From: Salinibacter altiplanensis
GTDB taxonomy: Bacteria; Bacteroidota; Rhodothermia; Rhodothermales; Salinibacteraceae
NCBI RefSeq assembly: GCF_002894645.1
Contig: NZ_NCQY01000010.1
Span: 19,956 to 83,955, forward strand
Length of the DNA stretch: 64,000 bases
Reading direction: 5' to 3'
Positions 36,752 to 45,397 of this stretch are shown here, in pieces. Position 1 is the first letter of the stretch; each line of letters begins with the position of its first letter. The notes beneath the pieces are model-generated. The model was not told the DNA's origin and ran no database searches. It worked only from the letters and a program-made list of their open reading frames with translations. The translations under genes were made by a program, and so were the position numbers.

Positions 36752-38164
36752 CTACGCGATAAAGGGGTAGTCGTCCTGCGTGTAGATGTCGTCGTAAATC
36801 GCCTCTTCGTCCGGGAAGGACGCCTCGTTCGCCGCGTCGATGGCGTCTTTGACGCGCTGCTTCACCGCCTCGTCGATCCCTTCCATGTCGGCCTCGGTGG
36901 CCAGGTCCCGTTCAAGAATGTAGTCCTGCAGGCGATTGATGGCATCCTGGCTTTGGCGCTGGTCGAGCTCGCCCTCCCCTCGGTACTCGGCCGGGTCGGT
37001 GATGGAGTGGCCCTGGTAGCGGTACGTGCGCACTTCGAGAAGCGACGGCTGGTCGTTGCGGGCGTAGTTCTCCACGTGGTCCTGCACCGCCTTGTTGACG
37101 CTGAACACGTCCATCCCACTGGCCAACGACGCGGGGAAGTCAAAGTTGTAGCCGTGCTTAAAGAGGTCGGGCTTGCTGAAGGCCCGGTCCACCGCCGTCC
37201 CCATCGCGTACTGGTTGTTTTCGCAGACGAAGACGATGGGCAGCTCGTAGATGCCGGCCAGGTTGCACGCCTCGCGGAACGCCCCCTGATGCATTGCCCC
37301 GTCCCCGAAGAAGCACAGACACACGTTGTCGTCGCCCCGATACTTGTGCGCGAACGCGAGGCCCGCCCCGAGCGGCAGGTGCGCGCCCACGATGGCGTGT
37401 CCGCCCATCATCTTCTTCTCGGCGTCGAAGAAGTGCATCGAGCCCCCCTTCCCGCTCGAACAGCCCGCCTCTTTTCCGAACAGCTCCGCCATCCCTTCCT
37501 CGGGCGTGATGCCCATCGCCAGTCCCATGCCGTGATCACGGTAGGCCGTGATGACCGAGTCCTCCCCCAGATCGATGGCGTTGACGCTGCCCGTTGAGAC
37601 CGCTTCCTGACCAATGTACAGGTGCAGGAAGCCCGAAATCTTCTGCCGCTGATACATCTGACGGCATCGGTTCTCGAAGCGTCGCTGCAACAGCATGTTG
37701 CGGAGCAGGTCGAGCACCTCCTCGTCCGCGAAGCCGATCTCCTCGTGCCCGTACGTGTCGGCGGGATAGGTCTCGTACGTGACCGTCTCTTCGAGCGGCC
37801 CCTCCGGAATGTCGGTGGTCTGCTGGGTGGCCGCCCCGCCCACGGGCGCTTCGGACTCCTCCTCCGAGAGAGGGCTTGGGCGCTTCTCAGTGGTCGCGGC
37901 CTCGGGGGAGGCCCCATTGGCGGCCTCGGCAGCCGGCGCGCCCACGTCAGACTCCTCAAGGGCATTCTGGATGTCACGTGCGTAGGCCGGACCGATGCCG
38001 GCCAGATCTTCCAACGACTCCAGGTCGTGCAGGTCGGCAAGGCTCGTGATGCCGGCCTGTTTCAACTGGGACGCGTGCGGGAACCCCTCCGGAAGGTCGG
38101 CGCCCCCGTTGAGGCTTCCATTCGAACCGGAATTGGGATCGGGGCCCGAGGTGTCGTCAGCCAT
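36752..38164 (-). CDS. pdhA: Pyruvate dehydrogenase E1 alpha subunit with N-terminal helix-hairpin-helix extension
   Basis: 470 residues, about 110 longer than typical E1 alpha chains. The catalytic part (about 130-470) has EVLDLLRNMLLQRRFENRC, GQEAVSTGSVNAI, the ThDP/Mg motif GDGAMHQGAFREACNLAG and FVCENNQYAMGT. The N-terminal extension begins with a low-complexity tail and then a small helical module (about 25-75) with ITSLADLHDLESLEDLAGIG and GPAYARDIQNAL, a helix-hairpin-helix pattern, followed by a Pro/Glu-rich tether. The module may help subunit docking; this is inference. The first gene of the minus-strand array. ATG at 38164. Confidence 0.93.
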   Translation of the reverse strand: MADDTSGPDPNSGSNGSLNGGADLPEGFPHASQLKQAGITSLADLHDLESLEDLAGIGPAYARDIQNALEESDVGAPAAEAANGASPEAATTEKRPSPLSEEESEAPVGGAATQQTTDIPEGPLEETVTYETYPADTYGHEEIGFADEEVLDLLRNMLLQRRFENRCRQMYQRQKISGFLHLYIGQEAVSTGSVNAIDLGEDSVITAYRDHGMGLAMGITPEEGMAELFGKEAGCSSGKGGSMHFFDAEKKMMGGHAIVGAHLPLGAGLAFAHKYRGDDNVCLCFFGDGAMHQGAFREACNLAGIYELPIVFVCENNQYAMGTAVDRAFSKPDLFKHGYNFDFPASLASGMDVFSVNKAVQDHVENYARNDQPSLLEVRTYRYQGHSITDPAEYRGEGELDQRQSQDAINRLQDYILERDLATEADMEGIDEAVKQRVKDAIDAANEASFPDEEAIYDDIYTQDDYPFIA

Positions 38165-38506
38165 GACGTGCGGCGAGGATGGATGAATAGAACCGTGCGT
38201 CGGCGAGTGCCGGCCCCATCAGTCAGGGTCAACACCGGACAGTCGCCGCGGAAGGCTGAACAGTGTCAGCGATATCAGCCAAAGAAGCAATTTTGCCAAG
38301 CCCTTGTATCTCAACATCCCCCCTCGGTTTCGAGCCCCCCACGGCTGCTGAAACCCGTTTTTCATTAAAACCTGCCGGTGGATTCGGAAATGCCCTGTCC
38401 CATCACTTATACGTTCTTCGTGCTGGCGGCCCAAGTGCCGGCGGCCGCCCCGCGCTACGGACCGTCTCCATGATGTCATTGCCCCTCCCTTCTTCCCTCG
38501 TCTCCG
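38165..38506. promoter_or_regulatory. Divergent region upstream of pdhA and the GT2 gene
   Basis: 342 bases without a gene. It must hold the promoter of the pdh array (minus) and of the glycosyltransferase (plus). I see no convincing palindrome, coding frame or RNA structure in it. Confidence 0.35.
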
Positions 38507-39253
38507 GTGTCCGCCCCCTCTCCCCCCATCCCCGACGCCTTGGTTGTCATCCCCACCTACAACGAGGCCGACAACATCGGCCCGGTGATCGATCAGGTGC
38601 TGGCGCAGTCGCCGCCGATTGATGTTCTCGTCGTGGACGACAACTCGGCCGACGGAACCGCCGACGTGGTGCAGTCCCGGAAGGCGGACGCGCCCGAGCG
38701 GGTTCACCTGATCGAGCGAAGCGGCAAGCTGGGCCTCGGCACGGCCTACCTGCGCGGCTTCCGGTACGCCCTGGCCCGGGACTACACCTACATCTGCGAG
38801 ATGGACGCGGACCTGTCCCACGACCCGAGCGACCTCCCCCGTCTCCTCGCACCGGTGCAGAACGGAGAGGTGGACCTCGCCATCGGGTCGCGGTACGTGG
38901 AGGGCGTCCGCGTGATCAACTGGCCCCTCTCCCGGCTCGTCCTGTCGTACGGCGCCGGCGTTTACACCCGGGCCATCACTCGCCTGCCCCTGCTGGACGT
39001 AACGGCCGGGTTCAAGTGCTTCCACCGGCGCGTCTTGGAGTCCCTGCCGCTCGATCACGTCAACTCCGACGGCTATGCCTTCCAGGTCGAGATGCACTAC
39101 CGCACCTGGCGGGCGGGCTTCCAGTTTAAAGAAGTGCCGGTCGTCTTCACGGAGCGGACCGAGGGCGAGTCGAAGATGCGACGCGAAATTGTGGTGGAGG
39201 CGGCCCTGAAGGTATGGGAGCTCCGACTCCAGGACCTCCTCGGGCGGCTCTAG
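38507..39253 (+). CDS. GT2 glycosyltransferase, polyprenol-phosphate mannosyltransferase (DPM1) type
   Basis: 248-residue family-2 glycosyltransferase that transfers a sugar, in this subfamily usually mannose from GDP-mannose, to a polyprenyl phosphate. It shows VVIPTYNEADNIGPVI, the nucleotide-binding VLVVDDNSADGTADVV, the metal motif CEMDADLSHDPSDLP, IGSRYVEG and TAGFKCFHR. There are no C-terminal membrane helices, so it is the soluble DPM1 type. GTG at 38507 is the start; no in-frame ATG lies nearby upstream. The lipid-linked sugar probably feeds envelope glycan synthesis. Confidence 0.9.
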   Translation: MSAPSPPIPDALVVIPTYNEADNIGPVIDQVLAQSPPIDVLVVDDNSADGTADVVQSRKADAPERVHLIERSGKLGLGTAYLRGFRYALARDYTYICEMDADLSHDPSDLPRLLAPVQNGEVDLAIGSRYVEGVRVINWPLSRLVLSYGAGVYTRAITRLPLLDVTAGFKCFHRRVLESLPLDHVNSDGYAFQVEMHYRTWRAGFQFKEVPVVFTERTEGESKMRREIVVEAALKVWELRLQDLLGRL

Positions 39254-39406
39254 ACCGCGGACGCTCTCCGGGCCGGGGGCGTCCTCGTTTCTTCGGTCTC
39301 CTACTGGAGAGAGTCGGTGCCACGCCTTACGTTAACCAAATGCAGTGTCAATATTCCCACCGCGTCCGCCCATTCATCCTCTTTCTTTGATTAACGCACC
39401 CCGACC

Positions 39407-40639
<1,233 letters not shown>

Positions 40640-40655
40640 TTGTTCCGAGTGCTTG

Positions 40656-40813
40656 GAACCTGTTTCACTTTCTGTCTCGGGGCTCCGAGCGGCAGTGAGG
40701 GCCTGCACATCGCCTCCGGTCTCGGGCGGCCCCATGACAGCCCTCGACCATGCGCCGATTTTCGGCTCATCGATGCTCGCTCTCTCCATCCGATCCAAAA
40801 TTAAAACAGGTTC
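40656..40813. mobile_element. MITE, 158 bp, with TTG duplication
   Basis: Inverted ends GAACCTGTTTCACTTT (left) and, inverted, GAACCTGTTTTAATTT (right), matching at 14 of 16 positions, flanked by a 3-bp direct duplication TTG (40653-40655 and 40814-40816). It has no coding frame. Inside both ends the sequence resembles the 225-bp element at 22014-22238 read in the opposite direction: GGCTCCGAGCGGC with a nearby ATCGCC near one end, and ATTTTGG, GAGAGCGA and AAAATCG near the other. It sits between icd and the Nudix gene. Confidence 0.8.
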
Positions 40814-40939
40814 TTGGAGGCGGAGCTGCCCCCTAGACGCTCTTCTCTTTCCCTCTCGGCAAAAGAGCGGCATCGTGGCGGCCCCCACGGTGCCGTTTCT
40901 CTGTTTGCGTCCCGTTCGTCCAGCATATTGCATCCGCTC

Positions 40940-41587
40940 ATGGCCGTCTCGCTCTCCAGCCTTGCGCCCCGTCTCACCGAACGCCTGGGCGATCCGCTGC
41001 CGGGCCACGAGGCACATCTTCGCATGGCCCCGCGGGATTCGGCCCGGCAGGCCGACCTCTCGGTGAACGCGCGAGCCTGTCGGGAGGCCGGGGTGCTCCT
41101 GCTCCTGCACCCAGACGACGCAGGCCCGTCTGTGGTGCTAACGGTCCGGCGCGACCACCTCTCCGACCATGCGGGTCAGATTTCGTTTCCGGGGGGCCGG
41201 CGGGAGAACGGCGAGCCGCTGTCCGCCACGGCCCTGCGGGAAGCGGAGGAAGAGGTGAATCTATCTCCCACGTCGGTGGACCTGCTCGGCGCCCTGACGC
41301 CGCTCTTCATCCCGCCCTCCAATTTTTGCGCACATCCCTTCGTGGGCTACGCTCCATCCACCGCCTCCCTTCGCCCCACCGACGCGGAGGTCGGACGGAT
41401 TCTGCAGGTCCCCCTCCCTCGCCTTCTAGACCCGGCCCCCCGCACGACCGAGACCCGCCTCCTCAACGGGAGGAACGTGGACGTGCCGTACTACGACGTG
41501 GCCGGACACACCGTATGGGGCGCCACCGCCATGATGCTGGCCGAGTTCTTGGCCGTGGTGCGCGACGCGACGGCATCGGCCGACTAG
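40940..41587 (+). CDS. Nudix hydrolase, CoA pyrophosphatase (NudL) type
   Basis: 215-residue Nudix enzyme. The Nudix box GGRRENGEPLSATALREAEEEV (22 residues; key residues G..E...REAEEEV) lies near residue 95, directly preceded by the NudL-specific motif LTVRRDHLSDHAGQISFPG. After the box LTPLFIPPSNFCAHPFVG is also characteristic of the CoA pyrophosphatase subfamily, which removes coenzyme A derivatives. The ATG at 40940 is set by similarity. It is convergent with the FAD oxidoreductase gene, with only 10 bases between them. Confidence 0.9.
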   Translation: MAVSLSSLAPRLTERLGDPLPGHEAHLRMAPRDSARQADLSVNARACREAGVLLLLHPDDAGPSVVLTVRRDHLSDHAGQISFPGGRRENGEPLSATALREAEEEVNLSPTSVDLLGALTPLFIPPSNFCAHPFVGYAPSTASLRPTDAEVGRILQVPLPRLLDPAPRTTETRLLNGRNVDVPYYDVAGHTVWGATAMMLAEFLAVVRDATASAD

Positions 41588-41597
41588 CCGCCCGTCC

Positions 41598-42836
41598 CTA
41601 TTCAGTGACATCGGGATTCGATGCCGCCTCGGCCCCCATTAGGGAGCGCCAGCCTACCGCTCCCCATTGCTCTGGCGCGTAGCGCTGGATCCACCGCCGG
41701 TCGATCCAGTGCTTGAGCCGAAGGAACCCCGAGCGAGCCGTCCACAGGGGACCCGCCGTCCAGATAGCGCGGCGCGCTCCGGTTGAGAGCAACAGCGGCG
41801 CAACCGGGTACGGGCGAAAGGCCGTCAGGTCCGATGCGACCGGGGCCGAGCCGTCCTCGGCGAGTCGACGTAGCGTGGTGTCGAGATTCGCCCGGAGGTC
41901 CGGCCCCTGCTTCACGGCGTGCACGCCCACCTTGTCCAGGTCCAACTCCGGAATGGTCCCACAATCGCCGGCGGCAAAGATGCGGGGATGGGTGGGAGTG
42001 CGCAGGCGACGGGTCACGTGCAAGAAGCCCCGATCATCGGTCGACAGCCCGCTTTCGCGTAGCAGAGGCGGAGCAACGGCCCCGGTGCTCCAGAGCACCG
42101 CGTCGGGGTGAACCGTATCGTGTTCACCCGTATCCGTCCGCATGTCTACCTGGGTGCCGTCTGCATCGGTTCCGTGCACCGCGTCGACGGTGGTCGCCGT
42201 CCGAATGGCCGCACCTCGTTCTCGGAGCAGCCGGGACGCATAGGCGCGCATGCCTTCAGGAAATCCCGGCAGGATCTTCCCCGACTGCTCAACAACCGTC
42301 AGCGAGAGATCTGCCGCCCGTCTGGCCCCCACGAACCGTCCCGTGATGTTGAGGCCCACCTCTACCCCGGCCGCACCGCCCCCTACAATCGTCAGGCCCA
42401 GCGTCTCCGTCGGGGCGTCGAGCACCTGGTTCAAGTGGGGACGGAGGGCACGAACGCGATGGATCGGCTTGGTGCCCACCGCGGCGTCGGGCAGGGCCGG
42501 ATTTACGCCCCCGACATCGATCGCCAGTACGTCGTAGGGGATGGTCTTCCCCTCCCCCGTCGTGACCACGCGGGTCTCCGGATCGAGGGCCGTGGCCCGA
42601 GCCGCCACGTGCGTAGCGCCTGCCTTACGGGCCATTCGCCGCAGATCGATGCGAATGTCGTCGACCGCGTACACCCCGCCCAGGTGCTCCGGCACCATGC
42701 CCGAGTAGTAGAGCCAGCGTTGGGGGTCGATGAGGGTCACGTTGATCCCGGCATCGGTCCATTCCCGCGCATGGGCGAGGCTGGGCAACATGGCGTGTCC
42801 CCCGCCGACCAAGACGAGGTGCAACGGCTCAGACAT
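41598..42836 (-). CDS. FAD-dependent NAD(P)H oxidoreductase (NDH-2/SelD-associated type)
   Basis: 412-residue flavoprotein. It begins with the FAD-binding LVLVGGGHAMLPSLA, followed by LIDPQRWLYYSGMVPEHLGG, IPYDVLAIDVGG, a second nucleotide-binding fold LTIVGGGAAGVEVGLNI, and IFAAGDCGTIPE near the C-terminus. The GGGHA start and YSGM motif resemble the oxidoreductases related to type II NADH dehydrogenases that are fused to SelD elsewhere. The ATG at 42836 is preferred; ATG 42851 or GTG 42881 are possible. Its promoter region carries a copy of the same 18-bp operator found before tetR and the OMF gene, so it probably belongs to that regulon. Confidence 0.87.
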   Translation of the reverse strand: MSEPLHLVLVGGGHAMLPSLAHAREWTDAGINVTLIDPQRWLYYSGMVPEHLGGVYAVDDIRIDLRRMARKAGATHVAARATALDPETRVVTTGEGKTIPYDVLAIDVGGVNPALPDAAVGTKPIHRVRALRPHLNQVLDAPTETLGLTIVGGGAAGVEVGLNITGRFVGARRAADLSLTVVEQSGKILPGFPEGMRAYASRLLRERGAAIRTATTVDAVHGTDADGTQVDMRTDTGEHDTVHPDAVLWSTGAVAPPLLRESGLSTDDRGFLHVTRRLRTPTHPRIFAAGDCGTIPELDLDKVGVHAVKQGPDLRANLDTTLRRLAEDGSAPVASDLTAFRPYPVAPLLLSTGARRAIWTAGPLWTARSGFLRLKHWIDRRWIQRYAPEQWGAVGWRSLMGAEAASNPDVTE

Positions 42837-42996
42837 CGAACGGTCATCCATTGAGAACGAGAGGCAGAAAATCTCCCCCACGAGGCAAGGTCTCCCTTGA
42901 AGTACAAAGCCCCCATCAGCTTCGCTGCCCGTGCCGCGTCGAGAGGCCGATAGGGCAGAAACGGTGAGTACCGTCTCGTTGGGAAATACAGCGTTG

Positions 42997-43014
42997 TGAG
43001 TGATTGATCACTCA
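42997..43014. promoter_or_regulatory. TetR-type operator, copy 1
   Basis: TGAGTGA-TTGA-TCACTCA: perfect 7-bp inverted repeat with 4-bp spacer. It lies about 160 bases upstream of the FAD oxidoreductase start. Two further copies with identical half-sites occur at 43149 and 43950. Confidence 0.85.
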
Positions 43015-43055
43015 TTGTTGGCATTGGTGCCTAACCCGGAAGGTTCCGATGGAGA

Positions 43056-43075
43056 CGTACTGACCGTTCGGTACG
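43056..43075. promoter_or_regulatory. 20-bp imperfect palindrome of the TGACCG..CGGT type
   Basis: CGTACTGACCGTTCGGTACG matches its own inverse at 16 of 20 positions. It lies between operator copies 1 and 2. It resembles common TetR-family sites but differs from the TGAGTGA operator, so a second regulator may act here. A related palindrome occurs at 57913-57927. Confidence 0.5.
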
Positions 43076-43148
43076 AGGACGCCTCCCTCTGTATTTGAAC
43101 TCCTCGCGAACCGATGAACCCATACTGGCAATCGCCATAGAACGACGG

Positions 43149-43166
43149 TGAGTGATCACTCACTCA
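43149..43166. promoter_or_regulatory. TetR-type operator, copy 2
   Basis: TGAGTGA-TCAC-TCACTCA: same perfect half-sites and 4-bp spacer as copies 1 and 3. It lies about 130 bases before the tetR start, consistent with autorepression. Confidence 0.85.
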
Positions 43167-43294
43167 CAGTTTTTCGGGTTGAAAATGGGACCCATCCACA
43201 GCACCTAGGTGACGCCCTTACTGAAAAGGCAGTCTTTCCTCCGACGTTCATCAGCTTCCCCCAGACGGGTCTTTTCCCCCATTCGCCTCCCCCC

Positions 43295-43864
43295 ATGACC
43301 AAGCGAGACGACATTTCCGAGGCCGCCCTCGCCCTCTTTGCCGAGAACGGAATTGAGGCCACGACGACTCGTGAAATTGCGGAGCACGCCGGGGCGGCTG
43401 AGGGGACGCTCTACCGCCATTTCGACGGCAAGGCGGACCTCGCCCAGTGGCTCTACCGCCGCTGCCTGAGTCAACTCCGCGACACTCTCACGGACGCCGA
43501 CGAGGAGACCTCCGCCCCGACCCATCGGCTGGAGGCGCTCGTGCGTGGTGTCTTTGACTTTTATGCCTCCAGGCCCGCCTCGTGCACCTACCTGCTTTCG
43601 GCCCGGGAATCGGGCATCGTGAGCGGGAGCGGGAACGACTCCCCGCCCTCCCCGATCCGGCTGTTCGCCCGTGTGCTCGACGAAGGCGCGCAACAAGGCG
43701 TCTTTCGGGAGACCTCGTCCCTCCTCGTTGCCGGATGGATTCTCGCGATGGTTCAGCGTACCGTTCTTTTCCTGAAGACCGACACCCTTTCTTCAAGCAC
43801 ACAGGACGCGATCGACCAGACGGTTGACGCGGCCCGCCGGCTGGCGGCGGCTCGCCCGAGCTGA
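43295..43864 (+). CDS. TetR-family transcriptional repressor
   Basis: 189-residue regulator. The N-terminal helix-turn-helix is classic: ISEAALALFAENGIEATTTR then EIAEHAGAAEGTLYRHFDGKADL (residues about 6-50). The rest is a helical ligand-binding domain with no recognisable subfamily. ATG at 43295. Family members usually repress adjacent efflux genes and their own gene and release DNA on binding a toxic ligand. The three identical 18-bp palindromes at 42997, 43149 and 43950 are its most likely sites, placing the FAD oxidoreductase, itself and the RND pump genes under its control. Confidence 0.92.
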   Translation: MTKRDDISEAALALFAENGIEATTTREIAEHAGAAEGTLYRHFDGKADLAQWLYRRCLSQLRDTLTDADEETSAPTHRLEALVRGVFDFYASRPASCTYLLSARESGIVSGSGNDSPPSPIRLFARVLDEGAQQGVFRETSSLLVAGWILAMVQRTVLFLKTDTLSSSTQDAIDQTVDAARRLAAARPS

Positions 43865-43933
43865 GCAACAAGGGTGCCGCACCGATTTCTACACTCCGAA
43901 CCTGTCTAGGTGATCATGCATCCCCGAGTAATC

Positions 43934-45346
43934 ATGTATCTCCGAATTGTGAGTGAACGATCACTCATATCTAGAGTCCAGACGAGGATTGTGCCGTGGA
44001 TGCTGATGCTCGGCCTAATTGCCGTTCTCCCGATGCGTGGGACGGCGCAGCCAGCGTCCATCGTCAATGACGACACGTCCGCCGTGCTGTCCCTCTCCCT
44101 GGACGAGACGCTGGCCCGTGCCCAGAAGGAGAGCTTCCCCGTCCGGTCTGCAGACGCGGACCGCCGCGCGGCCACGGCCCGCAAGCGGCAGTCGCTCGGC
44201 GTCTTTCTCCCCCGAATCACCGCCCGCGAGCAGGGACTGTACACGACCGATCCCGTCAACGCCTTCGGCAGCAAGCTCCGGCAGGAGCGCTTCGCGCAGC
44301 AGGACCTTCAGTTAGGCGCCCTCAATACGCCGGATCGGGTGGACTTCTACGGCACGCAGGTGGAGGTGGAGCAGCCGATCTTGAACCTGGACGGCATCGT
44401 TGAGCGGCGCGCAGCGTCCGACGCAGCCCGCGCCGCCGGCCACAAGGCCGAACGCACCAAGGCTGTCGTTGCGTTTCGGGTCAAGAAGGGGTACTACGGA
44501 CTGCTGCTGGCCGAACGGCAGGTGGGCGTCATCGACTCGGCCCTGGCCGCGGCGCGGGCCAACCGCGATCAGGCCCAGGCGCTTTTCGACGAGGGCATCA
44601 TCAACCAGGCGGACCGGCTGGCGGCGGAGGTGCGCGTCTCGGAGCTGGAGAGCCAGCGCAGCGAGGCCGTCGCCCAACGCGACAACGCTGCGGACCGGCT
44701 GCGCTTCCTGATCGGGCTCGACGAGAACGTCCGCATTGAGCCGACCGATTCGCTGACGCGCGAATCTACCCTGGTGGGCGACGTGTCGCTCGAGGCCGTC
44801 AACCAGCGCCGCTCCGACATGCGCGCCCTCCGCGCCCGGGCCGACGCGGCCCAGGAGAAAACGCGGGCCCGCTGGCTGGCCTTCGTGCCCACCCTGAACG
44901 CCCGCGGCACCGCCGGCTGGTACGACGACGCCCCCTTCGGCACCAGCGGACAGAGCTGGACGGCCGGCGTCTCGCTGTCGTGGAGCCTGTTCGAGGGCTT
45001 CCAGCAGATTGGGCGCGCCCAGGAGGCGGAGGCCCGGCAGCACCGCGCCGAAATTGCCCTGGAGCAGCAGGCCCTCGAGAACGACGTCGAGATCACGTCC
45101 GCCCGCCGCGACCTTCGGGCCGCTCGCGAGCGCATCGAGCAGGCCCGGACGGCCGTGGCCCAGGCGGAGGAGAGCCTGCGCATCCGGACGAACCGCTACG
45201 GGGAGGGCATGGCCCGGACCACGGACCTGCTCCAGGCCGAGGCCACCCTCGCCGAGCGGCGCCTCGCCTCCCTCCGGGCCCTCTACCAGCACAACGTGAC
45301 CGTCTACCGCCTCGAGCTGCTCACGGAGCAGTCGATGACCCAATAG
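43934..45346 (+). CDS. TolC-family outer membrane efflux protein (system A)
   Basis: 470-residue outer-membrane channel of the TolC type. After a signal peptide (hydrophobic core VPWMLMLGLIAVLP, end at GTAQ) two repeats of long amphipathic coiled-coil helices follow (LSLSLDETLARAQKESFPVRS start; LRAARERIEQARTAVAQAEESL near the end). The start is uncertain: ATG 43934 gives a basic n-region suited to export but then the operator at 43950-43967 overlaps codons 6-12. GTG 43991 or ATG 44000 would place the operator in the leader. First gene of the efflux operon with adaptor and pump downstream. Confidence 0.87.
   Translation: MYLRIVSERSLISRVQTRIVPWMLMLGLIAVLPMRGTAQPASIVNDDTSAVLSLSLDETLARAQKESFPVRSADADRRAATARKRQSLGVFLPRITAREQGLYTTDPVNAFGSKLRQERFAQQDLQLGALNTPDRVDFYGTQVEVEQPILNLDGIVERRAASDAARAAGHKAERTKAVVAFRVKKGYYGLLLAERQVGVIDSALAAARANRDQAQALFDEGIINQADRLAAEVRVSELESQRSEAVAQRDNAADRLRFLIGLDENVRIEPTDSLTRESTLVGDVSLEAVNQRRSDMRALRARADAAQEKTRARWLAFVPTLNARGTAGWYDDAPFGTSGQSWTAGVSLSWSLFEGFQQIGRAQEAEARQHRAEIALEQQALENDVEITSARRDLRAARERIEQARTAVAQAEESLRIRTNRYGEGMARTTDLLQAEATLAERRLASLRALYQHNVTVYRLELLTEQSMTQ
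43950..43967. promoter_or_regulatory. TetR-type operator, copy 3
   Basis: TGAGTGA-ACGA-TCACTCA: perfect 7-bp half-sites and 4-bp spacer, identical half-sites to copies 1 and 2. It is placed at the start of the TolC-family gene of system A, where binding would block the efflux operon. Confidence 0.85.
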
Positions 45347-45397
45347 CCACCGCGCTCCCCCCTTGCCATGCCTCTATTCATCGCCCTTCCGATTCCG

